Shown one piece after another: positions 45,657-54,989 of a stretch of 64,000 bases of DNA. The DNA is from G963556115 sp963667375. Its GTDB lineage: Bacteria; Planctomycetota; SZUA-567. Each line of letters begins with the position of its first letter. Position 1 is the stretch's first letter. The notes below the pieces were generated by a model that searched no databases, was not told the DNA's origin, and saw nothing but the letters and a program-made list of their open reading frames with translations. The stretch is from positions 1,674,001 to 1,738,000 of the forward strand of contig OY763323.1 of NCBI GenBank assembly GCA_963667375.1, given 5' to 3'. A program made the translations under genes and the position numbers.

Positions 45657-47531
45657 ATGATGGATAAATTAGAAAATACACCGGGAGGAGATGTCCTCGG
45701 TAGTATTGTTGCAGATTTCGGGCATGTTTATTATTCATTGCTGCTGGAAGCTGGCTATGACCCTGAAACGAAAGCGATTAAATCACGGATTATCGGTAAT
45801 GTTAATTCTATGATTTCCATACCTAAGGGGAGTGATGATTATTTTAATCATCGACTTTGTGAATCACTTGATCCCAGAGAAAAAGAACGTTTGCAGGACG
45901 CTCTTAATAACGCTTTTACCACTCTCTCGGAGTACGAGATAGAGTTGCGGGCGGTCAACAAGGAGAATAAATCGGTATGGATTCTCAATAAGGGTATATT
46001 TAAGCGCGATCCCGGAACCAGAAGAATTATTCAGTACGGTTTTATAACCACAATACCGTTTAAAATGCTTAAACGCTATGAGTTCGGCTCCGGTGATGAT
46101 CGTTATCATTGTGTGGCCGGGTTGATGAATGACTATGTGTTCAGTGTTCGTTGTCAGAATGGCGAAGTGGTGGAGACTATCCATGGCGGTGCCTGCAAGG
46201 ATGTTACCGGCTATACCGAGCAGGATTTTTTAGATGATGAGAATCTCTGGTTCAGTATGGTTCATCCTCATGACAAAGATCTTATTCTGCAGCGAGCCAA
46301 CAAGATGGCACGCGGGGAGCAGGTGGATGAGCTGATTCACCGGATAAAACACAAAAACGGTCAGACCAGATGGGTTAAGAGTGTGATTGTACCGCATCAT
46401 GATGAGTTTGGCAATGTCTTCCTGTATGATGGGGTGATCCGTGATATAACCGATCAGGTGCATGAGCAGCAGCATGTGGAGCAGGAGTCGTATATGAACG
46501 AATTGCTGCTCGATGCCACACCTTATCCGATGATCTTGATGCAGAATGACGGCATTGTACTAAAGGCGAATCGTGCCGGCTATGAACTGGGGGCGCAGAA
46601 TGAGCAGTCTTGCTCGACTATGTGGAAGAAAGAGATTGATGCTACCTGTGAGTTTCGTAAAATGCTGGAAAAATCAATGGACTCTGGAAGTATTGTCGTT
46701 GGGGATGTAACTTATATGGGTAATACTTATGAAGTTACAATTGTACCCAATGAGCCGGATTTACTGCTGGCTTGTCTGCATGATGTTACTGCAAACCGCG
46801 CTATGAGTGACAAGCTTGAAGAGGATAAGATGATAATGCAGTCGATCTTTGAAAATACGATTGTAAGTATCATGCTGCTTGATCTAAACGGTAAGTTCGA
46901 AACTATAAATAACACGGCATCAAAGGTTATCGACCGTTCACAGGTTGAAGTTCTGGGGTTATCGGTTTATGAGGTCTTTCCACGTGAAGAGGCGCGGCTG
47001 AGAATGGAGTATATCCAGCAGGTGGCTCAGACGCGTTCACCGCTGAAGATAGAGGAGAGTATCAACGGTTATGAACTGGTAACAGTGGTGATTCCGGTTA
47101 TTGACAAGAATTCTGATGTAACTAAAATTGCCATGTTCTCCAAGGACGTTACCCAGATGAAGAAGGCTGAGGCAAATCTTATTGAGACATATCAGGTTCT
47201 TACTGCTATTATCGAAAATGCCCAGCTCGTTATAATAGGTCTTGATATTGAGCGCCGGGTAATACTCTGGAATGATCGTGCTGCCAGACTGCTTGGTATT
47301 GCCTCTGAGAAAGCTTATAACCGTACTATTGGTGAGTTGTATGATAGCGCCGATACTGCCATGTTTGAAGCTATCGATAAAGCATATGAAGGAATTCCGT
47401 CCGAGGTTACGCGTACCAGTGTTAAATTACTTAACGGTAAAGAAATCACCGTGCATGTAACTATTGTACCGAAGATGGATGCACTTGGACAGGTTAACGG
47501 AGTCATTGGTATGGCTTTGGTTGCGGAGTAA
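45657..47531 (+). CDS. Multi-PAS protein without output domain
   Basis: A 624-residue cytoplasmic protein with an N-terminal PAS-like part and at least three further PAS domains (about 155-270: GEVVETIHGGACKDVTGYTEQ, with a PAC segment VIRDITDQVHEQQ; about 385-500: LLDLNGKFETINNTASKVIDRS; about 510-624: GLDIERRVILWNDRAARLLG). It ends right after the last PAS, with no histidine kinase, GGDEF, EAL or HD domain. Start at tandem ATG ATG with ctggaagg upstream. It is probably a sensor that works by binding a separate protein. No partner is encoded next to it; the next gene converges. Confidence 0.85.
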   Translation: MMDKLENTPGGDVLGSIVADFGHVYYSLLLEAGYDPETKAIKSRIIGNVNSMISIPKGSDDYFNHRLCESLDPREKERLQDALNNAFTTLSEYEIELRAVNKENKSVWILNKGIFKRDPGTRRIIQYGFITTIPFKMLKRYEFGSGDDRYHCVAGLMNDYVFSVRCQNGEVVETIHGGACKDVTGYTEQDFLDDENLWFSMVHPHDKDLILQRANKMARGEQVDELIHRIKHKNGQTRWVKSVIVPHHDEFGNVFLYDGVIRDITDQVHEQQHVEQESYMNELLLDATPYPMILMQNDGIVLKANRAGYELGAQNEQSCSTMWKKEIDATCEFRKMLEKSMDSGSIVVGDVTYMGNTYEVTIVPNEPDLLLACLHDVTANRAMSDKLEEDKMIMQSIFENTIVSIMLLDLNGKFETINNTASKVIDRSQVEVLGLSVYEVFPREEARLRMEYIQQVAQTRSPLKIEESINGYELVTVVIPVIDKNSDVTKIAMFSKDVTQMKKAEANLIETYQVLTAIIENAQLVIIGLDIERRVILWNDRAARLLGIASEKAYNRTIGELYDSADTAMFEAIDKAYEGIPSEVTRTSVKLLNGKEITVHVTIVPKMDALGQVNGVIGMALVAE

Positions 47532-47559
47532 TTTTGCCACGGGTGATTGTTGATAAGGC

Positions 47560-48558
47560 CTATTTTTTTGTGAAATGTGCAGCTGTGCGTTGCAGCGCCT
47601 CCTCAGGTGGTATTTTTGGGCTCCAGGCAAGGTCTTCGCGGGCGCGGGTATTGTCGAAGTAATGACTGGTAGCCAGCTGTAAAGCCAGGAATCTGGTCAT
47701 TGGCGGTTCCCAGTTAGGCGCCAGACAGTTTCCGACTTTTTCGAGAATAAAACCTAGTTTATAGGCGTTGGAAAATGTGAGCTGTCCGGTTACTGCGGGT
47801 ATATTGCATGATGCCAGAAGTCTGTTGATAAACTCCCAGCAGTTTACCGGGTCAGTTTCATTGATGAAAAATGACTTGCCGCAGACACTTTTGGAATTTT
47901 CTTGCAGTTTATGCATGGCACAGATGTGAGCATCGGCGGTATTTTCGACATAGCTTACACTAACCAGATTCTTACCATCTCCTACAATCCGTAATTTTCC
48001 GGCTCTACCTTTATTTATAATACGCGGTGTCAAATTGGTGTCGCCAGGACCGAATATCAGATGCGGACGCAGAGAGCAGGTTTTAAGACCGGCTCGGCCG
48101 TTGTAGGATAGAACTGTAAGTTCGGCCTCGGCTTTTGTTGCCGCATAATAGGTCAGGTAGCGCAGTGGGTATGGCAGATCTTCGTTGCCGTTTATTATTT
48201 CATGATTGCCATATACTACACTTGGGGTGCTGGTATAAATAAAATTTTTTACTCCACGCAGACCTGCGGCCTGCAATAGATTGAGTGTGCCGGTGACATT
48301 GGTCTGATAGTACGAATTAAAACGTCCGCAGATTCCGGTTTTTGACGCTACATGAAAAATAGTATCAATACCGTCGCAGGCGGTTATCAGCCGGTCTTTA
48401 TTTGCCAGGTCGGTACTGATTACCTTAAGACCGCATTCTTCCAATTTTGGATAATGCCCGCGTGAGAGTATGGTAATATTATTATAACCCGCTTCAAGAA
48501 GTTTGTCTACTATATGTCTGCCGAGAAAACCGGCACCGCCGGTCACAAGAATTTTCAT
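47560..48558 (-). CDS. NAD-dependent epimerase/dehydratase (3-beta-HSD-like SDR)
   Basis: A 332-residue extended short-chain dehydrogenase. The nucleotide loop is VTGGAGFLGRHIVDKLLEAG, and the catalytic Tyr-x-x-x-Lys is in YYAATKAEAELTV. The stretch FHVASKTGICGRFNSYYQTNVTGTLNLL and the RPHLIFGPGD motif match the 3-beta-hydroxysteroid dehydrogenase/nucleoside-diphosphate-sugar epimerase branch. ATG 48558 has ggagcgg upstream; a TTG 15 bp earlier is in frame. Substrate unknown: NDP-sugars, flavonoid-like or sterol-like compounds are all known for this branch. It is divergent from the tRNA-Ser gene. Confidence 0.88.
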   Translation of the reverse strand: MKILVTGGAGFLGRHIVDKLLEAGYNNITILSRGHYPKLEECGLKVISTDLANKDRLITACDGIDTIFHVASKTGICGRFNSYYQTNVTGTLNLLQAAGLRGVKNFIYTSTPSVVYGNHEIINGNEDLPYPLRYLTYYAATKAEAELTVLSYNGRAGLKTCSLRPHLIFGPGDTNLTPRIINKGRAGKLRIVGDGKNLVSVSYVENTADAHICAMHKLQENSKSVCGKSFFINETDPVNCWEFINRLLASCNIPAVTGQLTFSNAYKLGFILEKVGNCLAPNWEPPMTRFLALQLATSHYFDNTRAREDLAWSPKIPPEEALQRTAAHFTKK

Positions 48559-48690
48559 AAACTGCCGCTCCAAAATTATGGTTTTTGTCTGATATGTGAT
48601 ATTTTAATTATAATATTCATGATTAGTATATGTTTTTAATATCGTTATAATTATCATTATAAAATATATTAAAAAAAATACAATATGCAC

Positions 48691-48718
48691 TTGCATATCA
48701 TGGCTATTTTAATATACT
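48691..48718 (+). promoter_or_regulatory. Promoter of tRNA-Ser
   Basis: TTGCAT (48691-48696), 16 bp, TATACT (48713-48718), 30 bp before the tRNA. Confidence 0.55.
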
Positions 48719-48747
48719 CTATTTCTACAATTTAGCGAGTAATTGAT

Positions 48748-48837
48748 GGAGCGATGTCGGAGTCCGGTTTATCGAGCTGGTTTTGAAAACCAGTGTGGTT
48801 CGCGCCACCGGGGGTTCGAATCCCTCTCGCTCCGCCA
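48748..48837 (+). tRNA. tRNA-Ser (anticodon UGA)
   Basis: A 90-nt tRNA including an encoded CCA. Acceptor stem ggagcga / tcgctcc, anticodon stem ctggt / accag with loop tttgaaa (anticodon TGA at 48784-48786), a long variable arm (gtggttcgcgccac) as in type II tRNAs, T arm gggggttcgaatccctc. It reads UCA serine codons. Its 3' part is the integration site of the island that follows. Confidence 0.97.
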
Positions 48838-50280
48838 ATATGTATCAAGAGAGTCAACGGTATTCAATATGCCGTTGACTCCTTGTTTTATAGAGTTTTC
48901 GCTGTTATTTACAGTATATTTGCTGTTTGCCGTTGCCTCTGATTTAAGATTTTTCTGTCCGTAGCTGTCCGTGCAAAATACCCCTGAATTCGCCTGATTT
49001 GGCAAAAATCTGGCATCTTTTTTTTGAGCTGTTACAGCTGATATCTCCCCAGAAACACAGGTGTTATCTGTCCCCATCGCTATATCCTCTGTCATATTAG
49101 GTACTATTTTGGGCAGTTTTGCTACTGCTTCTCGCTGATCTCCAATTAAGTAATGTGTATAGAAGTTGGTTGTAAGCTCGATTGAGCTGTGTCTCATCAT
49201 TTTTTGAGCTAGCTGTGGAGTGACTCCTGACTTGGCTAGACGGGTACAGAAGGTGTGACGTAGACTGTGGTAGTCTGCTCTGCCTTCAGGTGTGTCATAA
49301 TCGATATGTGAGGCTATGAGGTCTCTTTTAAGCAGGTCTATGCCTTTGTCTGGCATTTTAGGGAAGACTCTGGCTTTTGGCAGCCTTGGGTTTTCTGTAA
49401 AGTATTCTTGTAATTCTGCTGCCAGTTCGTCTTGTAGGGGCAGGGTGGTTGTCTGACCGTTCTTACTGTTTATGTCTCTGCACCTGATGGTCTGATTCTC
49501 TAAATCAATATCTCCGCGTTCCAGCGTTACTACTTCATTGTACCTTAGTCCTGAGAAGAGGCTTATCTGGTAGGCTAGAGCCCTTTCCCGTCCTTTTACT
49601 CCATTGTGGGTAGCTGTTGATACCTTTGTTGTATTGATTAAGCGAGAGACCTCTTCATCTGTTAGTGAGCGTCTGGTAAAGGTGACATTGCCGGAATTTA
49701 TATTGATCTTCTTTAGGCTTATAAGTATATTATCGCTGATTCTGTTGTTGCGGAAGAGCCAGTTTGAGAATTGTTTCATTCCTGCTGAGTGATGGTTTAT
49801 TGTCTTGGGAGCTAGTTTATTATTGCTGAGTGCTTCTGAGATCCATCTTTCTATTGTTGTAACCTTCATATCGGTAAGGTAGTTTATAGAGCATTCCTTG
49901 ATTACTCGATTCAGTCTTGAGGCGAGAACTCCGACCTGCTTTTCTTTGATTGCGCCTAAGGCAACCTGTGATTCTTTATACTTGATAAAGTCATTGAGGT
50001 GCTCTGTAATTGTTTTTGACCGCTCAAGGGAGGATTTAGACAGAAGGTTATGTGCGACGAGTTTCTTCTTCATTGTTTCTGGCAGTTGCTCCAGCCAGCT
50101 GCTGAGTTCCCTGTCTGGGCGTTCACCAGCAGTAATGCAGGCATCGAGTTGCTCGATATTTTCTTGTAGTTTCAAGCTTGCTCGTTTATTGGTGTATGCT
50201 GTAATACGAATGCGTCCGTTACCTGATTTCAGGCTTACATCTACTCTGTATTTACCTGACTTTAATTTTAATAATCCCAT
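48769..50280 (-). CDS. int: Tyrosine recombinase/integrase of the tRNA-Ser island
   Basis: A 503-residue site-specific recombinase. An N-terminal arm-binding and core-binding part (1-205) precedes the catalytic domain: R246 (LFSGLRYNEVV), H338/R341 (YHSLRHTF), H364 (MMRHSSIELT) and the nucleophile Y374 (NFYTHYL). The frame continues without a stop into the tRNA-Ser gene, so the last 23 or so residues (ERDSNPRWREPHWFSKPAR) are encoded by the antisense of the tRNA and the stop lies at 48769-48771. This is typical of integrases whose element sits in the 3' end of a tRNA gene. It should catalyse integration and excision of the island. Confidence 0.93.
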   Translation of the reverse strand: MGLLKLKSGKYRVDVSLKSGNGRIRITAYTNKRASLKLQENIEQLDACITAGERPDRELSSWLEQLPETMKKKLVAHNLLSKSSLERSKTITEHLNDFIKYKESQVALGAIKEKQVGVLASRLNRVIKECSINYLTDMKVTTIERWISEALSNNKLAPKTINHHSAGMKQFSNWLFRNNRISDNILISLKKININSGNVTFTRRSLTDEEVSRLINTTKVSTATHNGVKGRERALAYQISLFSGLRYNEVVTLERGDIDLENQTIRCRDINSKNGQTTTLPLQDELAAELQEYFTENPRLPKARVFPKMPDKGIDLLKRDLIASHIDYDTPEGRADYHSLRHTFCTRLAKSGVTPQLAQKMMRHSSIELTTNFYTHYLIGDQREAVAKLPKIVPNMTEDIAMGTDNTCVSGEISAVTAQKKDARFLPNQANSGVFCTDSYGQKNLKSEATANSKYTVNNSENSIKQGVNGILNTVDSLDTYWRSERDSNPRWREPHWFSKPAR

Positions 50281-50343
50281 AATATTTCCTGAATATGAAA
50301 AGTGTGTAAATTTGTAAGTATAATTACTGGTTGTATAAGCTCA

Positions 50344-50649
50344 TTAGATTTGGTTCTGTATTTTTTCCCAGTTATACCTATTTGGGCATCCTGCTTCTGA
50401 CCAACATATAAGTTCCTGTTTTTTCCATAAAACTCGTTTGTTGAGTCTTATCGGGTTTGGTGTTTTGTTTTCTGAATATAACTGATACCATGTTGTCCTA
50501 CCTATACCTATAAACTCAGCAGCTTTTTTAGCGTCCAGCAGAATTGATTCTTGCCTGTTGAGTACTGATTTTACAGCTTCTGCTATAGTAATCGCCAAGT
50601 CGATAGGGTTGTTGTTAATTGGTATGTTCATTTTTTGCTCTATACTCAT
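50344..50649 (-). CDS. AlpA-like excisionase/regulator
   Basis: A 101-residue DNA-binding protein with a MerR/AlpA-type winged helix in its C-terminal half: LLDAKKAAEFIGIGRTTWYQLYSEN, followed by TPNPIRLNKRVLWKKQELICW. Such proteins act as recombination directionality factors or as activators of integrase genes. It is adjacent to and upstream of the integrase on the same strand, 63 bp apart, which fits that role. Excisionase function is inferred from family and place. Confidence 0.82.
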   Translation of the reverse strand: MSIEQKMNIPINNNPIDLAITIAEAVKSVLNRQESILLDAKKAAEFIGIGRTTWYQLYSENKTPNPIRLNKRVLWKKQELICWSEAGCPNRYNWEKIQNQI

Positions 50650-50700
50650 ATGTCGGTTCTCCTTCTATATTATTAGCATAATTTTGATAATTTGTAAAAT

Positions 50701-51681
50701 TTATACTGGAACTGGATTTATTTTATCCTTAGGTGCAATGATGCCGAACTCTTCGAAGGTTGCGCCGTTGTAGCCAAAGTTGTAGGCTAGGCGATCCATC
50801 TTACCTTGACCGTTACGTGATTTTGCGATAATGATTGTTCGGTTGTGCTCTACCGGTTTGGTGTAGTGCTGGGTCTGGTAGATGTGTGACTCTTTGGGTT
50901 CGTGGTCGTGCATGATGATTATTCCTCCGGCTAGTCTGCCGATACTTGCGCCTCCTTGCAGGTCGCTGATGTCTGGGCGTTTGTTCTCGACCTTCTTGTT
51001 GGTATGGACTACCAGTACGCAGCAGCTCTGGTATTTGTAGGCTAGGGTTACTAGATTTTGGATAAACCTGTTCTCTGCTTTCCACTGTTCATGACCGGAA
51101 TTGGTAAAGTCTATCAGAGCTAGTGGGTCTATGATTGCTACCTTGACCTCGTTCTGAAACTGTTCCTCTAGCCACTTCAGGATGTACTCAGGAGTAATGC
51201 TCTGAGCTGGGCAGCCTTCTCTGGGTAGAGCTGGGTTGTTGAAGATTGAGCTGGTGAATAACTTCAGGTCAGCTCTGATGTTTAGTAGAGCGTTTCTTAC
51301 CTTTATTGAGTAGTCTGGATCGTCCTCTGGCTGGAGAAGGATATCCCATGATTTGTTTAGTATTGCGCCTAAGCGTTTAAGGTGGAACTCACGGTCTGAC
51401 TCTAATGGCAAGTAACTCCACTTAACTCCTTCGATCTGGCACTGGACTCCGAGGTTTAGAGCGAAGAAGGATTTTGCGCTGCCTGCGCCTCCGCCAAGTA
51501 TTGCTAGCGTTCCCTCCATCAGGAACTTTGAACGGCTGGAGAGTCGGGTAAAGTACTTCAGCGGAATTGCTTGTGGAGCTTTGTCTATGTTCTTTAAGAG
51601 TAGGTCGATATCATTCTCATTTGCTGGTGTTGACTCTGGGATGATAAGAGCGTTGAGAAGTGCGGAATCTGTGTTTTTCAT
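50701..51681 (-). CDS. RepA-like AAA ATPase of the island
   Basis: A 326-residue P-loop ATPase of the RecA/RepA helicase type. Walker A: LAILGGGAGSAKSFFALNLG (GGGAGSAKS). Walker B: EVKVAIIDPLALIDF. A sensor-like segment CCVLVVHTNKK and ISDLQGGASIGRLAGGIIIM follow, matching hexameric RepA helicases of plasmids (RSF1010 type) and phage proteins. The frame reaches 63 codons further upstream, but that part overlaps another gene and looks non-coding; the chosen ATG at 51681 overlaps the upstream stop by four bases. Probable role: replication of the excised element. Confidence 0.85.
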   Translation of the reverse strand: MKNTDSALLNALIIPESTPANENDIDLLLKNIDKAPQAIPLKYFTRLSSRSKFLMEGTLAILGGGAGSAKSFFALNLGVQCQIEGVKWSYLPLESDREFHLKRLGAILNKSWDILLQPEDDPDYSIKVRNALLNIRADLKLFTSSIFNNPALPREGCPAQSITPEYILKWLEEQFQNEVKVAIIDPLALIDFTNSGHEQWKAENRFIQNLVTLAYKYQSCCVLVVHTNKKVENKRPDISDLQGGASIGRLAGGIIIMHDHEPKESHIYQTQHYTKPVEHNRTIIIAKSRNGQGKMDRLAYNFGYNGATFEEFGIIAPKDKINPVPV

Positions 51682-52184
51682 TGTTGTATGTATGCCTCCA
51701 TTCTTTTGATGTGTTTCCAGTTGGTGTCTATGGTGTTTGGTAGACCTTCCTCTATGTTGGTCAGGTTCAGGAATAGTAATGCTCTCTGTGCAAGCCTCGT
51801 GATGTATGCCCAAGGGCAGGCACAGAATGCGTCGGTAAATAATATAGTCGTATCTCGCATGATTTTGCAAAGGTTCTTTTTGTCTAAGCCTGCCATTGCA
51901 TCAAAAGGTGATCTGTCAGTATCTATTGGGGTTAGTTTGAAGTCTCCTATTATGTTTGTTAGGCTGATTAGGTATTCTAGTGCATGCCTTTTCTGGCGAT
52001 TCTTTAGTGTCTCATAAGTAGAGCGGTGTTTTATCCAGCAGAATAGGTTTACTGAATCGGAAGATGTGTCTGGATATCTGGTATTGAATTCATTGATTGT
52101 CCTTTCTGGTTTGCGGTTTAGTATCATGCATATTGTCTCTGGGGAAACTAGTTCTGTGATACTTTGTAGGTAGTGTCTGGGCAA
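51678..52184 (-). CDS. Hypothetical island protein in the replication operon
   Basis: A 168-residue protein with no recognised domain. It is mostly helical, with Cys/Trp-containing segments (VNLFCWIKHRSTYETLK, CACPWAYITRLAQRALLF). It overlaps the HTH gene upstream by 37 bp and the RepA-like gene downstream by 4 bp, so it is part of the same operon and presumably helps replication or its control, but nothing in its sequence shows how. Confidence 0.65.
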   Translation of the reverse strand: MPRHYLQSITELVSPETICMILNRKPERTINEFNTRYPDTSSDSVNLFCWIKHRSTYETLKNRQKRHALEYLISLTNIIGDFKLTPIDTDRSPFDAMAGLDKKNLCKIMRDTTILFTDAFCACPWAYITRLAQRALLFLNLTNIEEGLPNTIDTNWKHIKRMEAYIQQ

Positions 52185-52963
52185 TGCTGGTTCTCCATAT
52201 TATTCTGGGTTTCTTTTGCAAGGCTTTCTTCTAACTCCATAATCTCTGCTATCTGTTCGTCTGAGTAGGTAAAGTCATCTTCATCGTCTAGTGCTGGAGT
52301 GTGAGAATTATGGCTGGTATCAAAGTTTGCCGGAAGGTATTCTTCATATCCTGCTTTCTGTCCGAAGAAGTTTGCTGCCTTCATCCGGTATCTGGTTTCT
52401 CGTGATTCATTCTCTACCACCTTTCTGTAATTAATGACTGTTGCAAGTAATTCTTCTACGGTATGGGTTTTGAGTCGCTTTTTGATATTGGTCTTTGTCT
52501 GCTTGGTATTTGCTCCGTCCTTTCTAATTGCTTGGTATGACTGGATAATCTTTTGTACTGAATTTCTTATAATGTCTTCCTTAGTTCTCTTTGTTTGCTT
52601 TGGCTGTTCTGGATCTAACGTATGGTCTGCTGTACAGACGCCCCGTATGTCTGTACGCCCCGTCTCTACAGCAGACTCGTCAGGTTGAGGAATAAGGGTA
52701 TAGAGGTTGCTCATTCTATCTGCTCTTATACCTACCGAGTTGGTCTTGACCTCTAGGAATGACATATCCTTCAGCTGTTTGACTGCTCTATAGATACTGT
52801 TTGTCCTGAGATTTGAGTCTTTTGCAATTCGTTTCTGGCTGGGATAACACTCTCCATTGGTATCTGCTCTCCAAGCAAGATTTATAGCTACGCTTTTTGC
52901 TGCAGGGCTGGCAGAGCTTTTATTGATTGAGTCGAGCCATTTAAGTCTTTCTAGTGGTGACAT
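52148..52963 (-). CDS. Helix-turn-helix protein, phage/plasmid replication type
   Basis: A 271-residue protein whose first 100 residues carry a winged helix-turn-helix of the HTH_36 kind: SPAAKSVAINLAWRADTNGECYPSQKRI, then SNLRTNSIYRAVKQLKDMSFLEV. The rest is charged and helical, with an acidic tail (DDEDDFTYSDEQIAEIMELEE). This layout is common in replication-initiation modules of phages and integrative elements, next to a helicase or its loader, as here. Its coding sequence holds two of the CGCCCCGT repeats within an inverted repeat (52625-52676), possibly its own binding site. Its start touches the stop of the small gene upstream. Confidence 0.78.
   Translation of the reverse strand: MSPLERLKWLDSINKSSASPAAKSVAINLAWRADTNGECYPSQKRIAKDSNLRTNSIYRAVKQLKDMSFLEVKTNSVGIRADRMSNLYTLIPQPDESAVETGRTDIRGVCTADHTLDPEQPKQTKRTKEDIIRNSVQKIIQSYQAIRKDGANTKQTKTNIKKRLKTHTVEELLATVINYRKVVENESRETRYRMKAANFFGQKAGYEEYLPANFDTSHNSHTPALDDEDDFTYSDEQIAEIMELEESLAKETQNNMENQHCPDTTYKVSQN
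52625..52676. repeat. Inverted repeat enclosing two CGCCCCGT copies
   Basis: Outer 9-bp perfect arms gtctgctgt (52625-52633) and acagcagac (52668-52676). Inside lie two direct copies of cgccccgt (52639-52646, 52656-52663), 17 bp apart, each near a tgtac/tctac flank. The block ctgctgtaca-nn-cgccccgt recurs at 55005-55024 in non-coding DNA. It lies inside the HTH gene. Confidence 0.7.
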
Positions 52964-53139
52964 TATTGGTTTACCTCATTTAGCCATGAATCAATTTTTA
53001 CTTTACTGAAACGGAATGTAGACTTGCCTATACGTAGAGTGCCGGGGAAAGCTTCATTCTTGGCTAGTCTTTTGGCTGTAGAAATTGGGATTCTGAGTTT
53101 CTCTGCTATTTCGGTTAGGCTGTAAAATTGGGTTTCCAT
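52963..53139 (-). CDS. Small excisionase/MerR-like HTH protein
   Basis: A 58-residue protein, too short for usual length cut-offs. It reads METQFYSLTEIAEKLRIPIS, then TAKRLAKNEAFPGTLRIGKS and TFRFSKVKIDSWLNEVNQ: a helix-turn-helix plus wing of the excisionase/AlpA kind, with the usual W near the end (DSWL). A strong ribosome site (aggag) lies 6 bp before the ATG. The stop codon shares one base with the start of the HTH gene downstream, so the two are coupled. Likely first gene of the replication operon and its regulator. Confidence 0.82.
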   Translation of the reverse strand: METQFYSLTEIAEKLRIPISTAKRLAKNEAFPGTLRIGKSTFRFSKVKIDSWLNEVNQ

Positions 53140-53309
53140 AGTCTTCTCCTCTTTAGATTTAGGTTGAATGGTTATTGCTGTAACTCTGAAGAAAGTATAC
53201 TACGGTATTTTTGGGTAGGACGGTTTTTTACCGGTTCGGTAGCGGTTCTAACTAAAAGAAAAATATTTCGGAATTTGGGTTTTACTATAAATATCGGTAG
53301 GTATAGACA

Positions 53310-53348
53310 TAAAAAAAATAACCGAAGAAATAAGTTTTCTGCGGTTAT
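53310..53348 (-). terminator. Rho-independent terminator, minus strand
   Basis: On the minus strand, stem ataaccg / cggttat with a further inner pairing (cagaaa / tttctt) and then eight T. It sits 35 bp after the stop of the 53383-54525 gene. Confidence 0.85.
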
Positions 53349-53382
53349 GTAGGTGGTTTTAGGTCTGTGTTTTAGCAAAATT

Positions 53383-54525
53383 TTATTTAGGCAAGCGAGC
53401 TAAATCATTTAGGCGTTGTAAGAACTGCTTCTCTTCATAAGGGATATAGCTCTCTTTCTCTTTGAGATACTGTAATAGAGCTGCTGGTTCATAGAGCTTT
53501 CTCTGTGAATGGCTTGGGTCTACTCCTATTGGCTCTGGCAGATCTTTGGCTCTAAGGTATCTGTTTTTAGCTGCTTTTGCTACTTCTAGGTCGTGGTCGT
53601 GGAAAACCATTGCTGCGTCAAGCAAGCCTACGCCTTTGGGTTTGCATGGATTTGTAAGGGTGTCGGCATTCCCTTTAAAATTATCACGGGTGCAACTACT
53701 CTCTAATTCACTATCTTCAATAAGCAGGTGATCTGTTGAGGTGTAGCCTTCAAGTATTTCATTTATCATGGCGTTTAGCGGTAGTGTTTTAATATCTTCA
53801 AAACGGTATCCATGATATTTGAATATTTCTATTATATCTGGAGTGACAATGGGTTCGTATTTATCATTAATCTGGTGAAGAGTTATAAATGGGTCACTGA
53901 ATATATAGCATAGCGGTTTACGCCTCTGCTGTGATACAAGGGAGGCTTCTTTTAATTGGGTTCTCAATATATTCAGCTCTAACATTCCAAGGTTGCAATA
54001 GTACTTCATTGGATCTATCTGATTGATTTTATATTCGATTATCTCCCTGAATACTCTCCGCTTGGAATTTAGTACATAGTCTTCATGCTTTTCTCCCAAG
54101 AATTTGCAGTACCCAGAGTCTCTTTCTTCAATACTATCAAAGAAATCTTGAATAGCTCTCTCTTTTTCCATTCTGAAGCAGTATTCCTCTTCTGGGCTCA
54201 TTGCTATAAAGAAATTAATACTATAGAGGTATGCAAGACCTGTGCATGTGAGAAGTCTTTTGTATTCTTCTGGCTGATTTGTGATCTTTTTTTCAAGTTG
54301 GTAAAACATGTCTCTTGAGATAGAGAAGTCTGACAGCCAGAAATTTGTTTTAGCCAATATTTCATCTCTGTGTTTTTCAATAAGCTCAATTTGTGTAAGG
54401 TAGTTTACTGCTGTTGATTTATCAAATGAATAAGAGTCATCAGCCTCAAGACGGATGAGCTCTTTGATAGCTTCTTTTAATTGCTTCGAAGTATTATTAG
54501 TAGTAAGTGCTGCCTCTTCAGTCAT
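53383..54525 (-). CDS. Hypothetical island protein with C-terminal DNA-binding-like domain
   Basis: A 380-residue protein without a recognised family. The first 280 residues are helical and charged. The C-terminal 60 residues look like a small helix-turn-helix with wing: VAKAAKNRYLRAKDLPEPIG, then HSQRKLYEPAALLQYLKEKE, the same pattern used by excisionase-like modules. A ribosome site (aggagg) precedes the ATG at 54525. It is a single gene with its own terminator. It may be an island regulator; the only support is the C-terminal motif. Confidence 0.62.
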   Translation of the reverse strand: MTEEAALTTNNTSKQLKEAIKELIRLEADDSYSFDKSTAVNYLTQIELIEKHRDEILAKTNFWLSDFSISRDMFYQLEKKITNQPEEYKRLLTCTGLAYLYSINFFIAMSPEEEYCFRMEKERAIQDFFDSIEERDSGYCKFLGEKHEDYVLNSKRRVFREIIEYKINQIDPMKYYCNLGMLELNILRTQLKEASLVSQQRRKPLCYIFSDPFITLHQINDKYEPIVTPDIIEIFKYHGYRFEDIKTLPLNAMINEILEGYTSTDHLLIEDSELESSCTRDNFKGNADTLTNPCKPKGVGLLDAAMVFHDHDLEVAKAAKNRYLRAKDLPEPIGVDPSHSQRKLYEPAALLQYLKEKESYIPYEEKQFLQRLNDLARLPK

Positions 54526-54989
54526 TTTTACCTCCTATATTTTGGGTTGACATAAGCGCATATCCTATAATTACGGTAAAAGTTGATTTTCTTTCGGAAA
54601 AACTTCTAAAATAGTGACTGTTTTAGAAAACATTTAAGCTGCTATTGCTGTATGTTGTGTTTTGTCTGAATATTATATGTTTGTTGACGCTATATATTGT
54701 GTTCTGCTATATATTATCATTGAATATTTTGAAATTTCAATTCATTTTTGATATTTAACAGGTATTAAGAGGGGTGATATTGTACAACCTGTTTTCTGGT
54801 AATGATTTGGGTGCTTGGTTATTGTGGTTGTAGAGTTTATAAACGTATATCTTAGCTAAAAGTATATTATTATGGCTAGATATCTCTGAATTCTCTTTTG
54901 TTGCTAAGAGTGGGTAGTAAATTTAAATTACTATCAATTTAACACTATATATACTTTACTTGTTCTGTTTACATGTTAGGTCTGCTCTG

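Noticed and set aside
48769..48837. Taking the integrase end in the tRNA as a frameshift or annotation error
   Set aside because: Reading through the 3' part of a tRNA gene is the expected signature of an integrase at its attachment site, so the frame was kept.
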